Shown here one piece after another: positions 56,651-64,000 of a stretch of 64,000 nt of DNA (positions are counted from its first letter, which is position 1; each line of letters opens with the position of its first letter). This stretch comes from CAVQFD01 sp963724695. Lineage in GTDB: Bacteria; Acidobacteriota; Vicinamibacteria; Vicinamibacterales; CAVVIG01. Made by a program: the position numbers and the translations under genes. The notes beneath the pieces were generated by a model that was given only the letters and a program-made list of their open reading frames with translations, did not search any database and had not been told where the DNA came from. The stretch is from NCBI GenBank assembly GCA_963724695.1, contig CAVRVW010000011.1, positions 62,001 to 126,000 on the forward strand, written 5' to 3'.

Positions 56651-57739
56651 ATTCACGACGTTGTAGAGGGTGTCCCTTTCGATGGGCTCGCGGCCGGCGG
56701 CACGGATGAGGCGGCCGAGCTCGCGCGGGGTCATCGCCTCGGGCGTTCGCGCGCCTGCCATGTGGTAGATCTTCTCTTCCTGCACGGTCCCGTCCAGGTC
56801 GTCCACCCCGAACCATAAGGCCGTTTGCGCGACCTCGACGCCGGTGGCAATCCAGAACGCCTTCACGTGCGGGATGCTGTCGCACACGAGCCGGGCCACG
56901 GCGTGGACGCGGAGCGTGTCGGCGGCGCTCGGGGCGGGCAACTTCCGCATCTGGTTGTTGTCCGGGTGGAACGCCAGGGGGATAAACGCCTGGAAGCCGC
57001 CCGTTTCGTCCTGCAGCGCCCGCGCGCGGAGCATGTGATCCACGCGCTCCTCCGCCGTCTCGATATGCCCGTAGAGCATCGTCACGTTCGACCGCATGCC
57101 AAGACGATGCGCCGTGCGGTGGATGTCGAGGTACCGCTCGGTGCCGCACTTGTCGTGAGCGATCTTCTTGCGGACGCGCTCGGCGAAGATCTCCGCACCG
57201 CCGCCGGGGAGCGAGTCGAGGCCGGCGGCCATCAGCTCGCGGAGCACCTGCTCGTCGGTCATCTTGTAGAGATCGGCGAAGAACGCGATCTCGACCGCAG
57301 TGAAGCACTTGAGGTGAATCTCCGGACGGATCCGCTTGAAGCCGCGCAGGAGCTCCGTGTAGTAGTCGAACGAGAGATCCGGGTGCAGGCCGTTGACGAC
57401 GTGGACTTCGGTGAGCGGCTGGTGACGTCGCTGCCGCAGCTTGTCCCACGCTTCTTCGAGGGACATGGTGTAGGCGCCGGCATCGCCCGGCTTCAGCCGG
57501 GCGAAGGAGCAGAAGAGGCAGCTGGCGACGCAGACGTTGGTCGCCTCGATGCGGATGTTGTAGTTGAAGTAGGTGCGGCCGTCGTGCCGCCGCTCGCGCT
57601 CGCGGTTGGCCAGCCACCCGACCGCAAGGAGATCCGGGCTCTCGAAGAGTCGGACCCCGTCGGCGAGCTCGAGCCGCTCGCCTCGATCGAGCTTCGCGGC
57701 GACCTGGTCGAGGCCCGCCCTGGAGAGACGCTCACGCAT
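56639..57739 (-). CDS. mqnE: Aminofutalosine synthase MqnE (radical SAM)
   Basis: 366 residues. Radical-SAM cluster motif in ATNVCVASCLFCSFAR (Cx3Cx2C), then EVHVVNGLHPDLSFDYYTEL, HLKCFTAVEIAFFADLYKMT, LDSLPGGGAEIFAERVRKKI and FQAFIPLAFHPDNNQM, which fit MqnE rather than MqnC or CofH. It joins 3-enolpyruvyl-benzoate derivative and SAM in the futalosine route to menaquinone. mqnB begins at 63864 in the same window. Confidence 0.88.
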   Translation of the reverse strand: MRERLSRAGLDQVAAKLDRGERLELADGVRLFESPDLLAVGWLANRERERRHDGRTYFNYNIRIEATNVCVASCLFCSFARLKPGDAGAYTMSLEEAWDKLRQRRHQPLTEVHVVNGLHPDLSFDYYTELLRGFKRIRPEIHLKCFTAVEIAFFADLYKMTDEQVLRELMAAGLDSLPGGGAEIFAERVRKKIAHDKCGTERYLDIHRTAHRLGMRSNVTMLYGHIETAEERVDHMLRARALQDETGGFQAFIPLAFHPDNNQMRKLPAPSAADTLRVHAVARLVCDSIPHVKAFWIATGVEVAQTALWFGVDDLDGTVQEEKIYHMAGARTPEAMTPRELGRLIRAAGREPIERDTLYNVVNLVS

Positions 57740-57745
57740 TCGCGT

Positions 57746-57840
57746 ATTTGGTCATTTGGTCATCTGGTCACTTGGTCATTGGAGAGATGACGCCCGCCCA
57801 AATGACTCGATGACCAAATGACCAAATGACCAAATGACGA
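57746..57840. repeat. Inverted ATTTGGTC arrays between mqnE and yjbQ
   Basis: Left arm ATTTGGTCATTTGGTCATCT and so on (57746-57780), right arm CAAATGACTCGATGACCAAA and so on (57799-57840), loop ~18 bp. Same units as at 56574 and 63307. Confidence 0.75.
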
Positions 57841-57858
57841 GATTGGCTGTCAGACCGG

Positions 57859-58362
57859 TCAACTGACGCCGAAGACCTGGATGCGGAGCGAACGTGCGCG
57901 TGGGCCGTCGAGCTCGGCCATCAGGATCCGCTGCCATTGCCCGAGCACGACTTCGCCGCCGCTGATTTGCAGCGTCAGGCTGTGGCCGAGGAGCAGCGCG
58001 CGCAGGTGCGAGTCGGCGTTCGAGCGGTCGCAGTCGGAATGGTCCGGGTTGTTGTGGAGCCATTCCGCATCCCGGGCGACCATCTGCTCGAGGAACCGCC
58101 GGATGTCGGACAGGAGCGCCGTCTGGAACTCGTTGATGAACAGCGAGCACGTCGTGTGCATCGACCAGAGGCTGACAATGCCTTCGCGGATGTTGAAAAG
58201 TCGCACGTATTCCATCACCTTGTTGGTGAGGTCGACGAGCTCCACCCGCTGGTCGGTCTGCACGACAAAGGTCTCGCCGTGAATCGTCAGGCCGCCGCTT
58301 GTCGCCGAAGCCACGTCTTCGACAGGCTTCTCGCGAACGGTGACGGTCGAACTCTTGCTCAT
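57859..58362 (-). CDS. yjbQ: YjbQ family protein (UPF0047)
   Basis: 167 residues. GIVSLWSMHTTCSLFINEFQ, then FLEQMVARDAEWLHNNPDHS with DCDRSNADSHLRALLLGHSL and GEVVLGQWQRILMAELDGPR: the family's conserved trimer core with His/Asp/Asn site. Homologues have weak thiamine-phosphate-synthase activity; the true role is unsettled. Divergent from the cobalamin riboswitch. Confidence 0.9.
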   Translation of the reverse strand: MSKSSTVTVREKPVEDVASATSGGLTIHGETFVVQTDQRVELVDLTNKVMEYVRLFNIREGIVSLWSMHTTCSLFINEFQTALLSDIRRFLEQMVARDAEWLHNNPDHSDCDRSNADSHLRALLLGHSLTLQISGGEVVLGQWQRILMAELDGPRARSLRIQVFGVS

Positions 58363-58477
58363 CTAGATCCCCTCGGTTTTATCGGGCTGTGACGGCCGGC
58401 CCATCGTTCGGGCGCACCAACACATTATCCTATGAGAAAGGTCCGCCCGTTGCAATCTGCTATAGTCCAAACCACAA

Positions 58478-58692
58478 CATGTCGCGGTGTTCGCGACATC
58501 TACCCCCTGGGACCACGCGAAGTGGGTGCAAACCCCACACGGTCCCGCCACTGTAAGCGGGCAGCGGCAATCTCGTCGTCCTCCCAGGCCTGGTCCGTCG
58601 TGGCCAGGCTCGGGAAGCGGTCACTGGGCCAACGGGGCCCGGGAAGGCAGAGATAGCAGCGGTCACCCGCGAGTCAGGACACCCGGTTACCG
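58478..58692 (+). promoter_or_regulatory. Cobalamin (AdoCbl-type) riboswitch
   Basis: Conserved blocks in order: GGGTGCAAACCCCACACGGT (58524 on), CCCGCCACTGTAAGCGG, GTCACTGGGCC, CCCGGGAAGGC, AGCAGCGGTCACCCGCGAGT then CAGGACACCCGG. A strong hairpin follows at 58708-58734 (GTCCGCCAGGC/GCCTGCTGGAC) without a U-run, so control is more likely translational. A possible -10 TATAGT lies at 58461. Confidence 0.93.
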
Positions 58693-58766
58693 GGGGGCGT
58701 CCTTTGCGTCCGCCAGGCGTTTTGCCTGCTGGACGTCCGGCGCGAGCGACGCCGGCAGGAGCCCAC

Positions 58767-59453
58767 GTGTCAGACGCCGGTTCGATCTCCCACTCTTCTC
58801 CTGCCAGACCACGCGCGGCCATTTCCTGGAGCGGCGGCAAGGACAGCTGCGCGGCGCTCGTTCGCGCCCGCGCGAGCTACGACGTCGTCGCGATGGTGAC
58901 GATGTTCGACGAGAGCGGCCTGCGCAGCCGGTCGCACGGCCTGCGGCCCGAGGTGCTGACAGCGCAGGCCGACCGCCTCGGCCTCCGGCGGGTGACCGGG
59001 CAATGCACCTGGGACACCTACGATCGCGTCTTCTCGCAGGCGCTCGACACGCTCGCCGCAGAAGGCACGACGCACGTGGTTTTCGGCGACATCCTGTTCG
59101 AAGAACACCGGCAGTGGGCCGAGCGGATGTGCGCCGGATCCGGATTGACCGCGGTCGAGCCGCTTTGGGGATCGTCGACCAACGCGCTCTTCGAAGAGTG
59201 GGTGTCGTCGGGCAGCCACGCTGTCATCGTCACGACACGCGCCGCCCTGCTCGACCAGAGCTGGCTGGGCCGGCGGCTCGAACGCGAGATGCTGCCGGAA
59301 TTCGAGCGTCTTGGCATCGACCCTTGCGGCGAACGCGGCGAGTACCACACGGCGGTCGTCAACACGCCGCTCTTCTCGTCGCCTCTTTGCGTGCGCGAGA
59401 ACGGAAGGGTGCAGCGCTCGGATTGCTGGGCGTTGGACCTGCTGCCATGCTGA
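58767..59453 (+). CDS. ATP-PPase domain protein (diphthine-ammonia-ligase-like), B12-regulated
   Basis: 228 residues from the GTG at 58767, preceded by CAGGAG at the right distance. AAISWSGGKDSCAALVRARA is the PP-loop; EVLTAQADRLGLRRVTG, THVVFGDILFEEHRQWAERM, LTAVEPLWGSSTNALFEEW and PCGERGEYHTAVVNTP are the Dph6/MJ0570-family blocks. Bacteria lack diphthamide, so the family must do something else here. As the first gene behind a cobalamin riboswitch and overlapping btuD, a role in corrinoid salvage (perhaps an ATP-dependent amidation or hydrolase step) is plausible but unproven. Confidence 0.85.
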   Translation: MSDAGSISHSSPARPRAAISWSGGKDSCAALVRARASYDVVAMVTMFDESGLRSRSHGLRPEVLTAQADRLGLRRVTGQCTWDTYDRVFSQALDTLAAEGTTHVVFGDILFEEHRQWAERMCAGSGLTAVEPLWGSSTNALFEEWVSSGSHAVIVTTRAALLDQSWLGRRLEREMLPEFERLGIDPCGERGEYHTAVVNTPLFSSPLCVRENGRVQRSDCWALDLLPC

Positions 59454-60224
59454 CGGCCTCCTCGCTCTCCTTCGCCTACCGCGAACGGCTCGTCCTCGAT
59501 CAGGTGTCGCTCAGCGTCGAGCGCGGCGACCTCGTCGGGATCCTCGGCCCCAATGGCTCCGGGAAGACGACGCTGCTGAAGACGATCGGCGGGCACGCTC
59601 ACGCCGAACGCCGGAGAAGTGCTTCTGGGCGGCCGGCCGCTGGCGCGGTGGTCCAGACGGGAAACCGCGCGCCGTCTCGCCTACGTCCCGCAGGAAACGT
59701 ACGCGCCGTTCGACTTCACCGTGCTCGACATCGTGTTGATGGGCCGCTATCCGCACCTGGGCACGTTCGCGCTCGAGGGCCCGGCGGATCTGGCGATCGC
59801 GCGGGCCTCGCTCGAGGCCACCGGCACGGCGTCGTTCGAGGCACGACTCTTCTCGACGCTCAGCGGCGGCGAGAAGCAGCGCGTCGTCATTGCCAGCGCC
59901 CTCGCGCAGGACCCCGAGCTGCTGCTCCTCGACGAGCCCACGGCCTCGCTCGACATCGGGCACCAGCTCGACGTGCACGACCTGCTGCTCCGCCTGAACC
60001 GCGATCGGCGCATGACCATGGTGCTGTCCACTCACGACCTGAATTTCGCGGCCGCCCTCTGCCGTTCGCTCGTCCTGCTCAGAGATGGGCGGGTGCTGGC
60101 CCAGGGGCCCACCGAGTCCGTGCTCACGTCCGACGCGGTTCGGGCGCTGTACGGTGTCACCGCCGACGTGCAGCGCCACCCCCAGGCCGGCCACCTGACC
60201 GTCACGCCCATCGGACGGGCCTGA
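59447..60224 (+). CDS. btuD: Cobalamin ABC transporter ATP-binding protein, frameshifted
   Basis: Starts MLTASSLSFAYRERLVLDQV and carries Walker A GILGPNGSGKTTLLKTI in one frame. After a one-base shift at ~59585 it continues SAGTLTPNAGEVLLGGRPLA, Q loop LAYVPQE, signature LSGGEKQRVVIASALA, Walker B LLLLDEPTASLDIG and H loop STHD in another. Together ~258 residues, the normal FecE/BtuD size. Overlaps the previous gene by seven bases. The otherwise perfect sequence suggests an assembly indel. Confidence 0.85.
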
Positions 60225-60234
60225 CCGGGTCGGC

Positions 60235-61239
60235 ATGACCTCCATCAGAACGCGGCTGGCGACGACGCTCCTGGCGTCCGGCGGCCTGCTGCTGGCGACG
60301 CTCCTGGCCGCACCGCTCGTGGGCTCGACCTCGATCTCGATCGCGCGCGTCTTTGACGGGGCGCTTCCATTTGCCGAGAACGTGGACGCCCAGATCTTCT
60401 TCGTCGCCCGGCTGCCGCGGGTGCTCGTGGCCGCCCTCGTCGGCGGGGCGCTCGCGTCGGCGGGCGTCGTCTTCCAGGCGCTCTTCCGGAACCCGCTGGC
60501 CTCGCCCGACACCCTCGGCGTCTCGAGCGGCGCGGCACTTGGGGCAATGGCGGCGATCTCGCTCGGCTTCGACGTGTCGATCGGAGGCCTCACCGCCATT
60601 CCGCTCGCCAGCCTGGCTGGATCGACAGGCGCGCTCGCGATCGTCTACACCCTCGCGACGGCCAGGCGCCGGGGAATGTCGACGACGGTGCTGCTCCTCG
60701 CCGGCGTGACGATGACGGCCTTCTTCTCGGCGGTCATCATGTTCATGCAGTACATGGCCGACTTCACCGACACGTTCCGCATGGTCCGCTGGCTGATGGG
60801 CACGCTCGATGTCGGCAGCTACGCGCCGATCGTCGCCGTGCTCCCGCTGATGCTCGTGGCGTTCGGCCTGCTGTCGACGCTGCCGCGACCGCTGGATCTC
60901 CTGAGCCTCGGCGCGGACGCCGCGTCGGCCCGCGGCGTCGATGTGCCGCGGGTCGAGCGCCTGGCACTGGTCTCGGCGTCTCTCGCCACGGGCGCCGCTG
61001 TTTCGCTCGGCGGCCCGGTGGGTTTTGTCGGGATCATCGTGCCGCACATGGTCAGGCTCGTCGTGGGATCGGACCACCGGCTCGTGCTGCCGGCGTCGGC
61101 GCTGTTCGGCGCCACGTTTCTCATCGCCTGCGATCTCGCGGCGCGCACGCTCTTCTCGCCGATCGAGGTGCCAGTCGGCATCGTCACCGCGCTCATCGGA
61201 GGCCCGTTCTTCCTATGGCTGCTCATCCGCCGCACATGA
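60235..61239 (+). CDS. btuC: Cobalamin ABC transporter permease (FecCD family)
   Basis: 334 residues, about ten helices. RLPRVLVAALVGGALASAGV then VFQALFRNPLASPDTLGVSS is the FecCD hallmark; GGPVGFVGIIVPHMVRLVVG and PIEVPVGIVTALIGGPFFLW close the domain. Forms the B12 channel with btuD and the binding protein. Directly downstream of btuD. Confidence 0.93.
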   Translation: MTSIRTRLATTLLASGGLLLATLLAAPLVGSTSISIARVFDGALPFAENVDAQIFFVARLPRVLVAALVGGALASAGVVFQALFRNPLASPDTLGVSSGAALGAMAAISLGFDVSIGGLTAIPLASLAGSTGALAIVYTLATARRRGMSTTVLLLAGVTMTAFFSAVIMFMQYMADFTDTFRMVRWLMGTLDVGSYAPIVAVLPLMLVAFGLLSTLPRPLDLLSLGADAASARGVDVPRVERLALVSASLATGAAVSLGGPVGFVGIIVPHMVRLVVGSDHRLVLPASALFGATFLIACDLAARTLFSPIEVPVGIVTALIGGPFFLWLLIRRT

Positions 61240-62193
61240 GATTCTGCCGTCCGGGCGTCGCTCGTTGCCCTGCTCGTCGTCGCGACGTGCGGTCTTCTGC
61301 CGGGTCCAAAGGACCCGGCCTACGCAAAAGGCGTTGGTCCGGCGTCCGCAATTGGTCCGGCGTTGGCAGGGCGGGTCCTTTTGGACCCGCCGGTCTGGCA
61401 GACGCCGGCGGCGCGGCCGTCGCGCATCGTGTCGCTCATCCCGGCGACCACAGAGATGCTGTTTGCGATGGGGGCTGGCGATCGCCTGGTCGGCATCGGC
61501 ACCTACGACAGGTTTCCGCCGGAGGTCGAGAAGCTGCCGCGCGTGGGAGGGCTCATCGATCCGGATACCGAACGTATCCTGTCGCTGCGCCCCGATCTGG
61601 TGATCGTCTACAACACGCAGGCCGAGCTGAAGGAGCGGCTGGACCGCGCGCGGCTGCCGTACTTCTCGTACGAGCATCGGGCGTTGCCCGATGTCATGGA
61701 CACCATCAGGACCCTCGGCGAGCGTGTGGGCGCCGGCGCCCGCGCGTCGGCCGTAGCGGCCGAGATGGACCGTGCCCTCGGTGCCGTGCGCGCCTCGGTG
61801 GCCGGGCGCGCCCGTCCGCGCGCCCTCCTGGTCTTCGGTCGCCAGCCGGGCTCGTTGCGAAGCGTCAACGCGAGCGGGGGCTACGGGTTTCTGGCCGACC
61901 TGCTCGACATCGCCGGCGCCGACAACGTGTTCGGCGATATCAAGCAGCAGTCCGTGCAGGCGAGCACCGAGATGATCCTGGCCAGGCGGCCAGACGTCAT
62001 CATCGAGCTCAAGTACGGCTCGGCCGCGCCCGGCCTCGACGTCGCCAGAGAGCTCGAACCCTGGAACGCCCTCGCGTCCGTGCCGGCGGTGCGGAGCAAG
62101 CGCCTCTACCTGCTAACGGGAGACGAGTTCGTAGTCCCAGGTCCACGCATCGTCGCTGCTGCGCAGCGACTCGCCCGGACAATACATCCCTGA
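61240..62193 (+). CDS. btuF: Cobalamin ABC transporter substrate-binding protein
   Basis: About 300 residues of a BtuF/FecB-like fold: RIVSLIPATTEMLFAMGAGD, RVGGLIDPDTERILSLRPDL, VNASGGYGFLADLLDIAGAD, VFGDIKQQSVQASTEMILAR. A hydrophobic leader with a Cys (SLVALLVVATCGLLPG) follows the btuC stop in the same frame, so it was probably a lipoprotein, yet no start codon opens that frame: the ATG at 61236 is out of frame. Either a frameshift near 61240-61260 or a start at the in-frame TTG 61363 without a leader. Confidence 0.8.
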   Translation, partial: DSAVRASLVALLVVATCGLLPGPKDPAYAKGVGPASAIGPALAGRVLLDPPVWQTPAARPSRIVSLIPATTEMLFAMGAGDRLVGIGTYDRFPPEVEKLPRVGGLIDPDTERILSLRPDLVIVYNTQAELKERLDRARLPYFSYEHRALPDVMDTIRTLGERVGAGARASAVAAEMDRALGAVRASVAGRARPRALLVFGRQPGSLRSVNASGGYGFLADLLDIAGADNVFGDIKQQSVQASTEMILARRPDVIIELKYGSAAPGLDVARELEPWNALASVPAVRSKRLYLLTGDEFVVPGPRIVAAAQRLARTIHP

Positions 62194-62400
62194 ATTTGGT
62201 AATTGGGTGATTGGGTAATTGGGTAATCGGCACATCGGGTAATTTGGGAATTGAATCGGGGGAATTGAATCTCGGAATGGAATCGGATTTGATTGAGCAT
62301 CGCTTGAGGAACCGCGCTATTCGTGCAATCAGTCCAATCCAAGTACCCAATTACTCGATGTGCCGATTACCCAATTACCCAATCACGCGATTACCCAATT
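62194..62400. repeat. 56-bp inverted repeat of ATTGGGTA-type units
   Basis: The arm at 62193-62248 (AATTTGGTAATTGGGTGATT and so on) and the arm at 62345-62400 are reverse complements with about seven mismatches, sharing even the non-repetitive core ATCGGCACATCG. Loop 96 bp. Lies between btuF and the second binding protein. Confidence 0.75.
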
Positions 62401-62432
62401 CTAAGTTCCACACTTTCGCGTATCGCGGCCCG

Positions 62433-62522
62433 ATGTTCCGGCATCCGATTCCTGTGGAGACAGGCGTCACGATCGAACGCGACGGCTTCCTCTTCACAGA
62501 TCTCCAATTCCCCAATGTCTAA
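62433..62522 (+). CDS. 29-residue ORF overlapping the next start
   Basis: MFRHPIPVETGVTIERDGFL then FTDLQFPNV-stop. Its stop shares ATGTCTAA with the start of the gene at 62515, a layout seen in translational coupling. No ribosome-binding site is clear. Could be a leader peptide or a gene remnant. Confidence 0.35.
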   Translation: MFRHPIPVETGVTIERDGFLFTDLQFPNV

Positions 62523-63306
62523 GGCTTCCGAATGGCCCGAGCGCATCGTGTGCCTGACCGAAGAGACCACCGAAACGCTGTACCTGCTCGGGCAGGGCGA
62601 TCGAGTCGTCGGCGTTTCCGGATACACGGTGCGTCCGCCGGAGGCCAGGCAGAAACCGAAGATCTCGGCCTTTACGAGCGCGAAGTTCGACGCGATCGAG
62701 GCGTTGAAACCGGACATGGTGCTGGCGTTTTCGGACCTCCAGGCCGACCTGTGCGCCGAGCTCGTGCGGCGTGGCATGAACGTCGTCACGTTCAACCAGC
62801 GGAGCGTCGCCGAGATTCTGCGGATGATCCGCATCCTTGGCGGAATGGTGGGCTGCCAGGACGCGGCGGTGCGCCTGGCTCACGACCTGGAGGAGGGCCT
62901 CGCGCGCATCCGCGAGGCGGCGGCGGCCATTCCGGTGCGGCCCAAGGTGTTCTTCGAAGAGTGGGACGAGCCCCTGATCTCGGGAATTCGCTGGGTCGAG
63001 GAGCTCGTGATGATTGCGGGTGGCGACCCCATCTTTCCGGAGCTGGCCGGTGCGAGCCTCGCGAGGGATCGCATCGTCGATTCCGCGGAAGTCGTCCGGC
63101 GCGACCCGGACGTCATCATTGCCTCGTGGTGCGGCAAGCGGATGAGAAAGGCGACCATTAGTGGCCGACCCGGCTGGGATCGCATCTCCGCCGTCCGGCA
63201 CGATCGGATCTACGAGGTGAAGTCGACCTACATCCTGCAGCCTGGCCCCGCAGCCCTCACCGACGGCGTGGCCCAGCTCCACGCCATTCTCTCGTCTGGC
63301 TCCTGA
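62515..63306 (+). CDS. Cytosolic-looking BtuF-family cobalamin-binding protein
   Basis: 263 residues. RIVCLTEETTETLYLLGQGD, RVVGVSGYTVRPPEARQKPK, ALKPDMVLAFSDLQADLCAE, FFEEWDEPLISGIRWVEELV, DVIIASWCGKRMRKATISGR. A periplasmic-binding-protein type III fold, yet it starts MSKASEWPERIVCL without signal peptide or lipobox. Such leaderless homologues exist near B12 genes and their role is unclear; they might bind corrinoid inside the cell. Start at 62515 by overlap with the short upstream frame. Confidence 0.82.
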   Translation: MSKASEWPERIVCLTEETTETLYLLGQGDRVVGVSGYTVRPPEARQKPKISAFTSAKFDAIEALKPDMVLAFSDLQADLCAELVRRGMNVVTFNQRSVAEILRMIRILGGMVGCQDAAVRLAHDLEEGLARIREAAAAIPVRPKVFFEEWDEPLISGIRWVEELVMIAGGDPIFPELAGASLARDRIVDSAEVVRRDPDVIIASWCGKRMRKATISGRPGWDRISAVRHDRIYEVKSTYILQPGPAALTDGVAQLHAILSSGS

Positions 63307-63400
63307 ATTTGGTCATTTGGTCATTTGGTCATTTGGTCGTTTGGTCATTTGGTCGTTTGGTCGTTTGGTCAGTGGCATAGTCGTTTGGTCAGTGGCATAG
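63307..63400. repeat. ATTTGGTC array and 20-bp tandem duplication
   Basis: ATTTGGTC/GTTTGGTC units at 63307-63370, then TCGTTTGGTCAGTGGCATAG twice (63361-63380 and 63381-63400, exact). Forms an inverted pair with the array at 63812 around the four-helix-bundle gene. Confidence 0.75.
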
Positions 63401-63403
63401 GGG

Positions 63404-63835
63404 ATGCACGACCCCAAGGCCATGGGCGACGCGAGCGAGGAGTTGAAACGACGGTCGAAGGCGTTCGCGGCAGCAGTGCTGAAGTTGATCGATCGGCTTC
63501 CGCCTACCGCTGGAGGCCAGGTGGTCGCCAGGCAGTTGGCAAAAAGTGCAACGTCAGTGGGCGCGAACTATCGCAGTACGTGCAACGCCCGGTCTCGGGC
63601 GGAGTTCATTGCGAAACTCGGAGTTGTGGTCGAAGAGGCTGACGAGACATGTTACTGGATCGAACTCGCTGTCGAGGGCCGTATGCTTGCAGACGGAACC
63701 GCCGTCGCGATCCAGCGGGAAGCGATCGAATTGCGCGCGATCTTCAGCCGGTCCCTGGGTACAGCCCGCGCGAACCAGAGGCTGAGCCAGCTCCCACAAT
63801 CTCGCAGATCTCCAAATGACCAAATGACCAAATGA
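63404..63835 (+). CDS. Four-helix-bundle protein (S23/IVP family)
   Basis: 143 residues. KRRSKAFAAAVLKLIDRLPP, RQLAKSATSVGANYRSTCNA with RSRAEFIAKLGVVVEEADET and CYWIELAVE are the family signature. Members occur as 23S rRNA intervening-sequence proteins or stand-alone genes; related Avd proteins serve diversity-generating retroelements. No reverse transcriptase is near. The last residues (SPNDQMTK) and the stop are encoded by the ATTTGGTC-type array that follows, so gene and array are physically joined. Confidence 0.85.
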   Translation: MHDPKAMGDASEELKRRSKAFAAAVLKLIDRLPPTAGGQVVARQLAKSATSVGANYRSTCNARSRAEFIAKLGVVVEEADETCYWIELAVEGRMLADGTAVAIQREAIELRAIFSRSLGTARANQRLSQLPQSRRSPNDQMTK

Positions 63836-63863
63836 CCAAATGACCAAATGACCAAATGACCAG
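63812..63863. repeat. GACCAAAT array (inverse of the ATTTGGTC array)
   Basis: Six or more near-perfect CCAAATGA units, reverse complement of the array at 63307. It contains the stop of the four-helix-bundle gene and reaches the start of mqnB. Confidence 0.8.
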
Positions 63864-64000
63864 ATGATGACCTCCAACACCCTCGACGCCGCGATTCGCC
63901 GGATCCTCGTCGTCGCGGCCACCGCCCGCGAGATCGCACCGGCCGAGGGCTGGCTCACGCTGGCGTGTGGCGTCGGGCCCGTCGATGCCGCCGCGGCCAC
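63864..64000 (+). CDS. mqnB: Futalosine hydrolase MqnB, N-terminal part (runs off the window)
   Basis: MMTSNTLDAAIRRILVVAAT then AREIAPAEGWLTLACGVGPV and DAAAA. ILVVAAT-E and GVGPV-A are the opening and phosphate/base-site motifs of the nucleoside-phosphorylase-like MqnB, which releases hypoxanthine from futalosine. mqnE is at 56.6 kb. Starts at 63864 or 63867 just after the tandem array. Only 45 residues are visible. Confidence 0.7.
   Translation, partial: MMTSNTLDAAIRRILVVAATAREIAPAEGWLTLACGVGPVDAAAA

Overview
The window looks like a piece of a high-GC soil-type Acidobacteriota chromosome, probably Vicinamibacteria-like. This is inference from gene families, not from rRNA: several Ser/Thr kinases with C-terminal PD40/TolB-like propellers, a VPS10/sortilin-type BNR protein of 1305 residues, a TonB-dependent-type outer-membrane protein with an N-terminal carboxypeptidase-regulatory domain, LytS/LytTR signalling, and the futalosine route to menaquinone (mqnE, mqnB).

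The sequence has two compartments that meet at an intact tRNA-Asn(GTT) gene (minus strand, 49330-49404). To its right lies housekeeping chromosome: OsmC, a DUF4203-like membrane protein, recR-ybaB-dnaX with the SRP RNA just upstream of dnaX, superoxide dismutase, nadA, mqnE, YjbQ, a cobalamin riboswitch driving a B12 uptake operon (ATP-PPase, btuD, btuC, btuF, and a second BtuF-like protein), a four-helix-bundle gene and the start of mqnB. Many gaps here are filled by short-unit (7-9 bp) tandem repeats, often as inverted pairs. I see none of these left of the tRNA.

To the left, 0-49 kb is accessory DNA. The 3' half of tRNA-Asn is repeated at 45454-45498 (45 bp identical) and, diverged, at 430-473. 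A broken excisionase/integrase pair and an IS481-type fragment sit beside the 45.4 kb copy. I read this as two nested islands (3.9 kb and 45 kb) at the tRNA 3' end. The left compartment also carries seven same-strand copies of a short repeat encoding the tail LAALDDFRNWLIREAA-stop at module boundaries, an IS21-type element, and much gene debris (HxlR, DoxX, GNAT, hydrolase, sulfite oxidase, DDE transposase, multicopper oxidase fragments).

Intact accessory modules, left to right: a kinase with a C-terminal membrane domain; a dihydrofolate-reductase-like protein; the sortilin-type protein; an ArsR-AHSA1 pair with a palindromic operator over the start codon; a secreted metallo-beta-lactamase-fold hydrolase; LytTR/LytS divergent from an outer-membrane receptor; an Rrf2 regulator with an SDR and an MBL hydrolase; a heavy-metal P-type ATPase; and a membrane redox module at 27-34 kb (ApbE, ferric-reductase-like protein, small membrane proteins, QseBC-type two-component system). 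Three promoters of that module share the direct repeat TTAAGG-N5-RTAAGG with a fixed 9-bp distance to a YACACT -10 box. A CoA-disulfide-reductase/rhodanese fusion, a zinc alcohol dehydrogenase and two PD40 kinases follow.

Several otherwise well-conserved genes (nadA, btuD, one kinase, an antitoxin, possibly btuF) carry single frameshifts. Some may be assembly indels rather than real decay, and this cannot be settled from the sequence alone.
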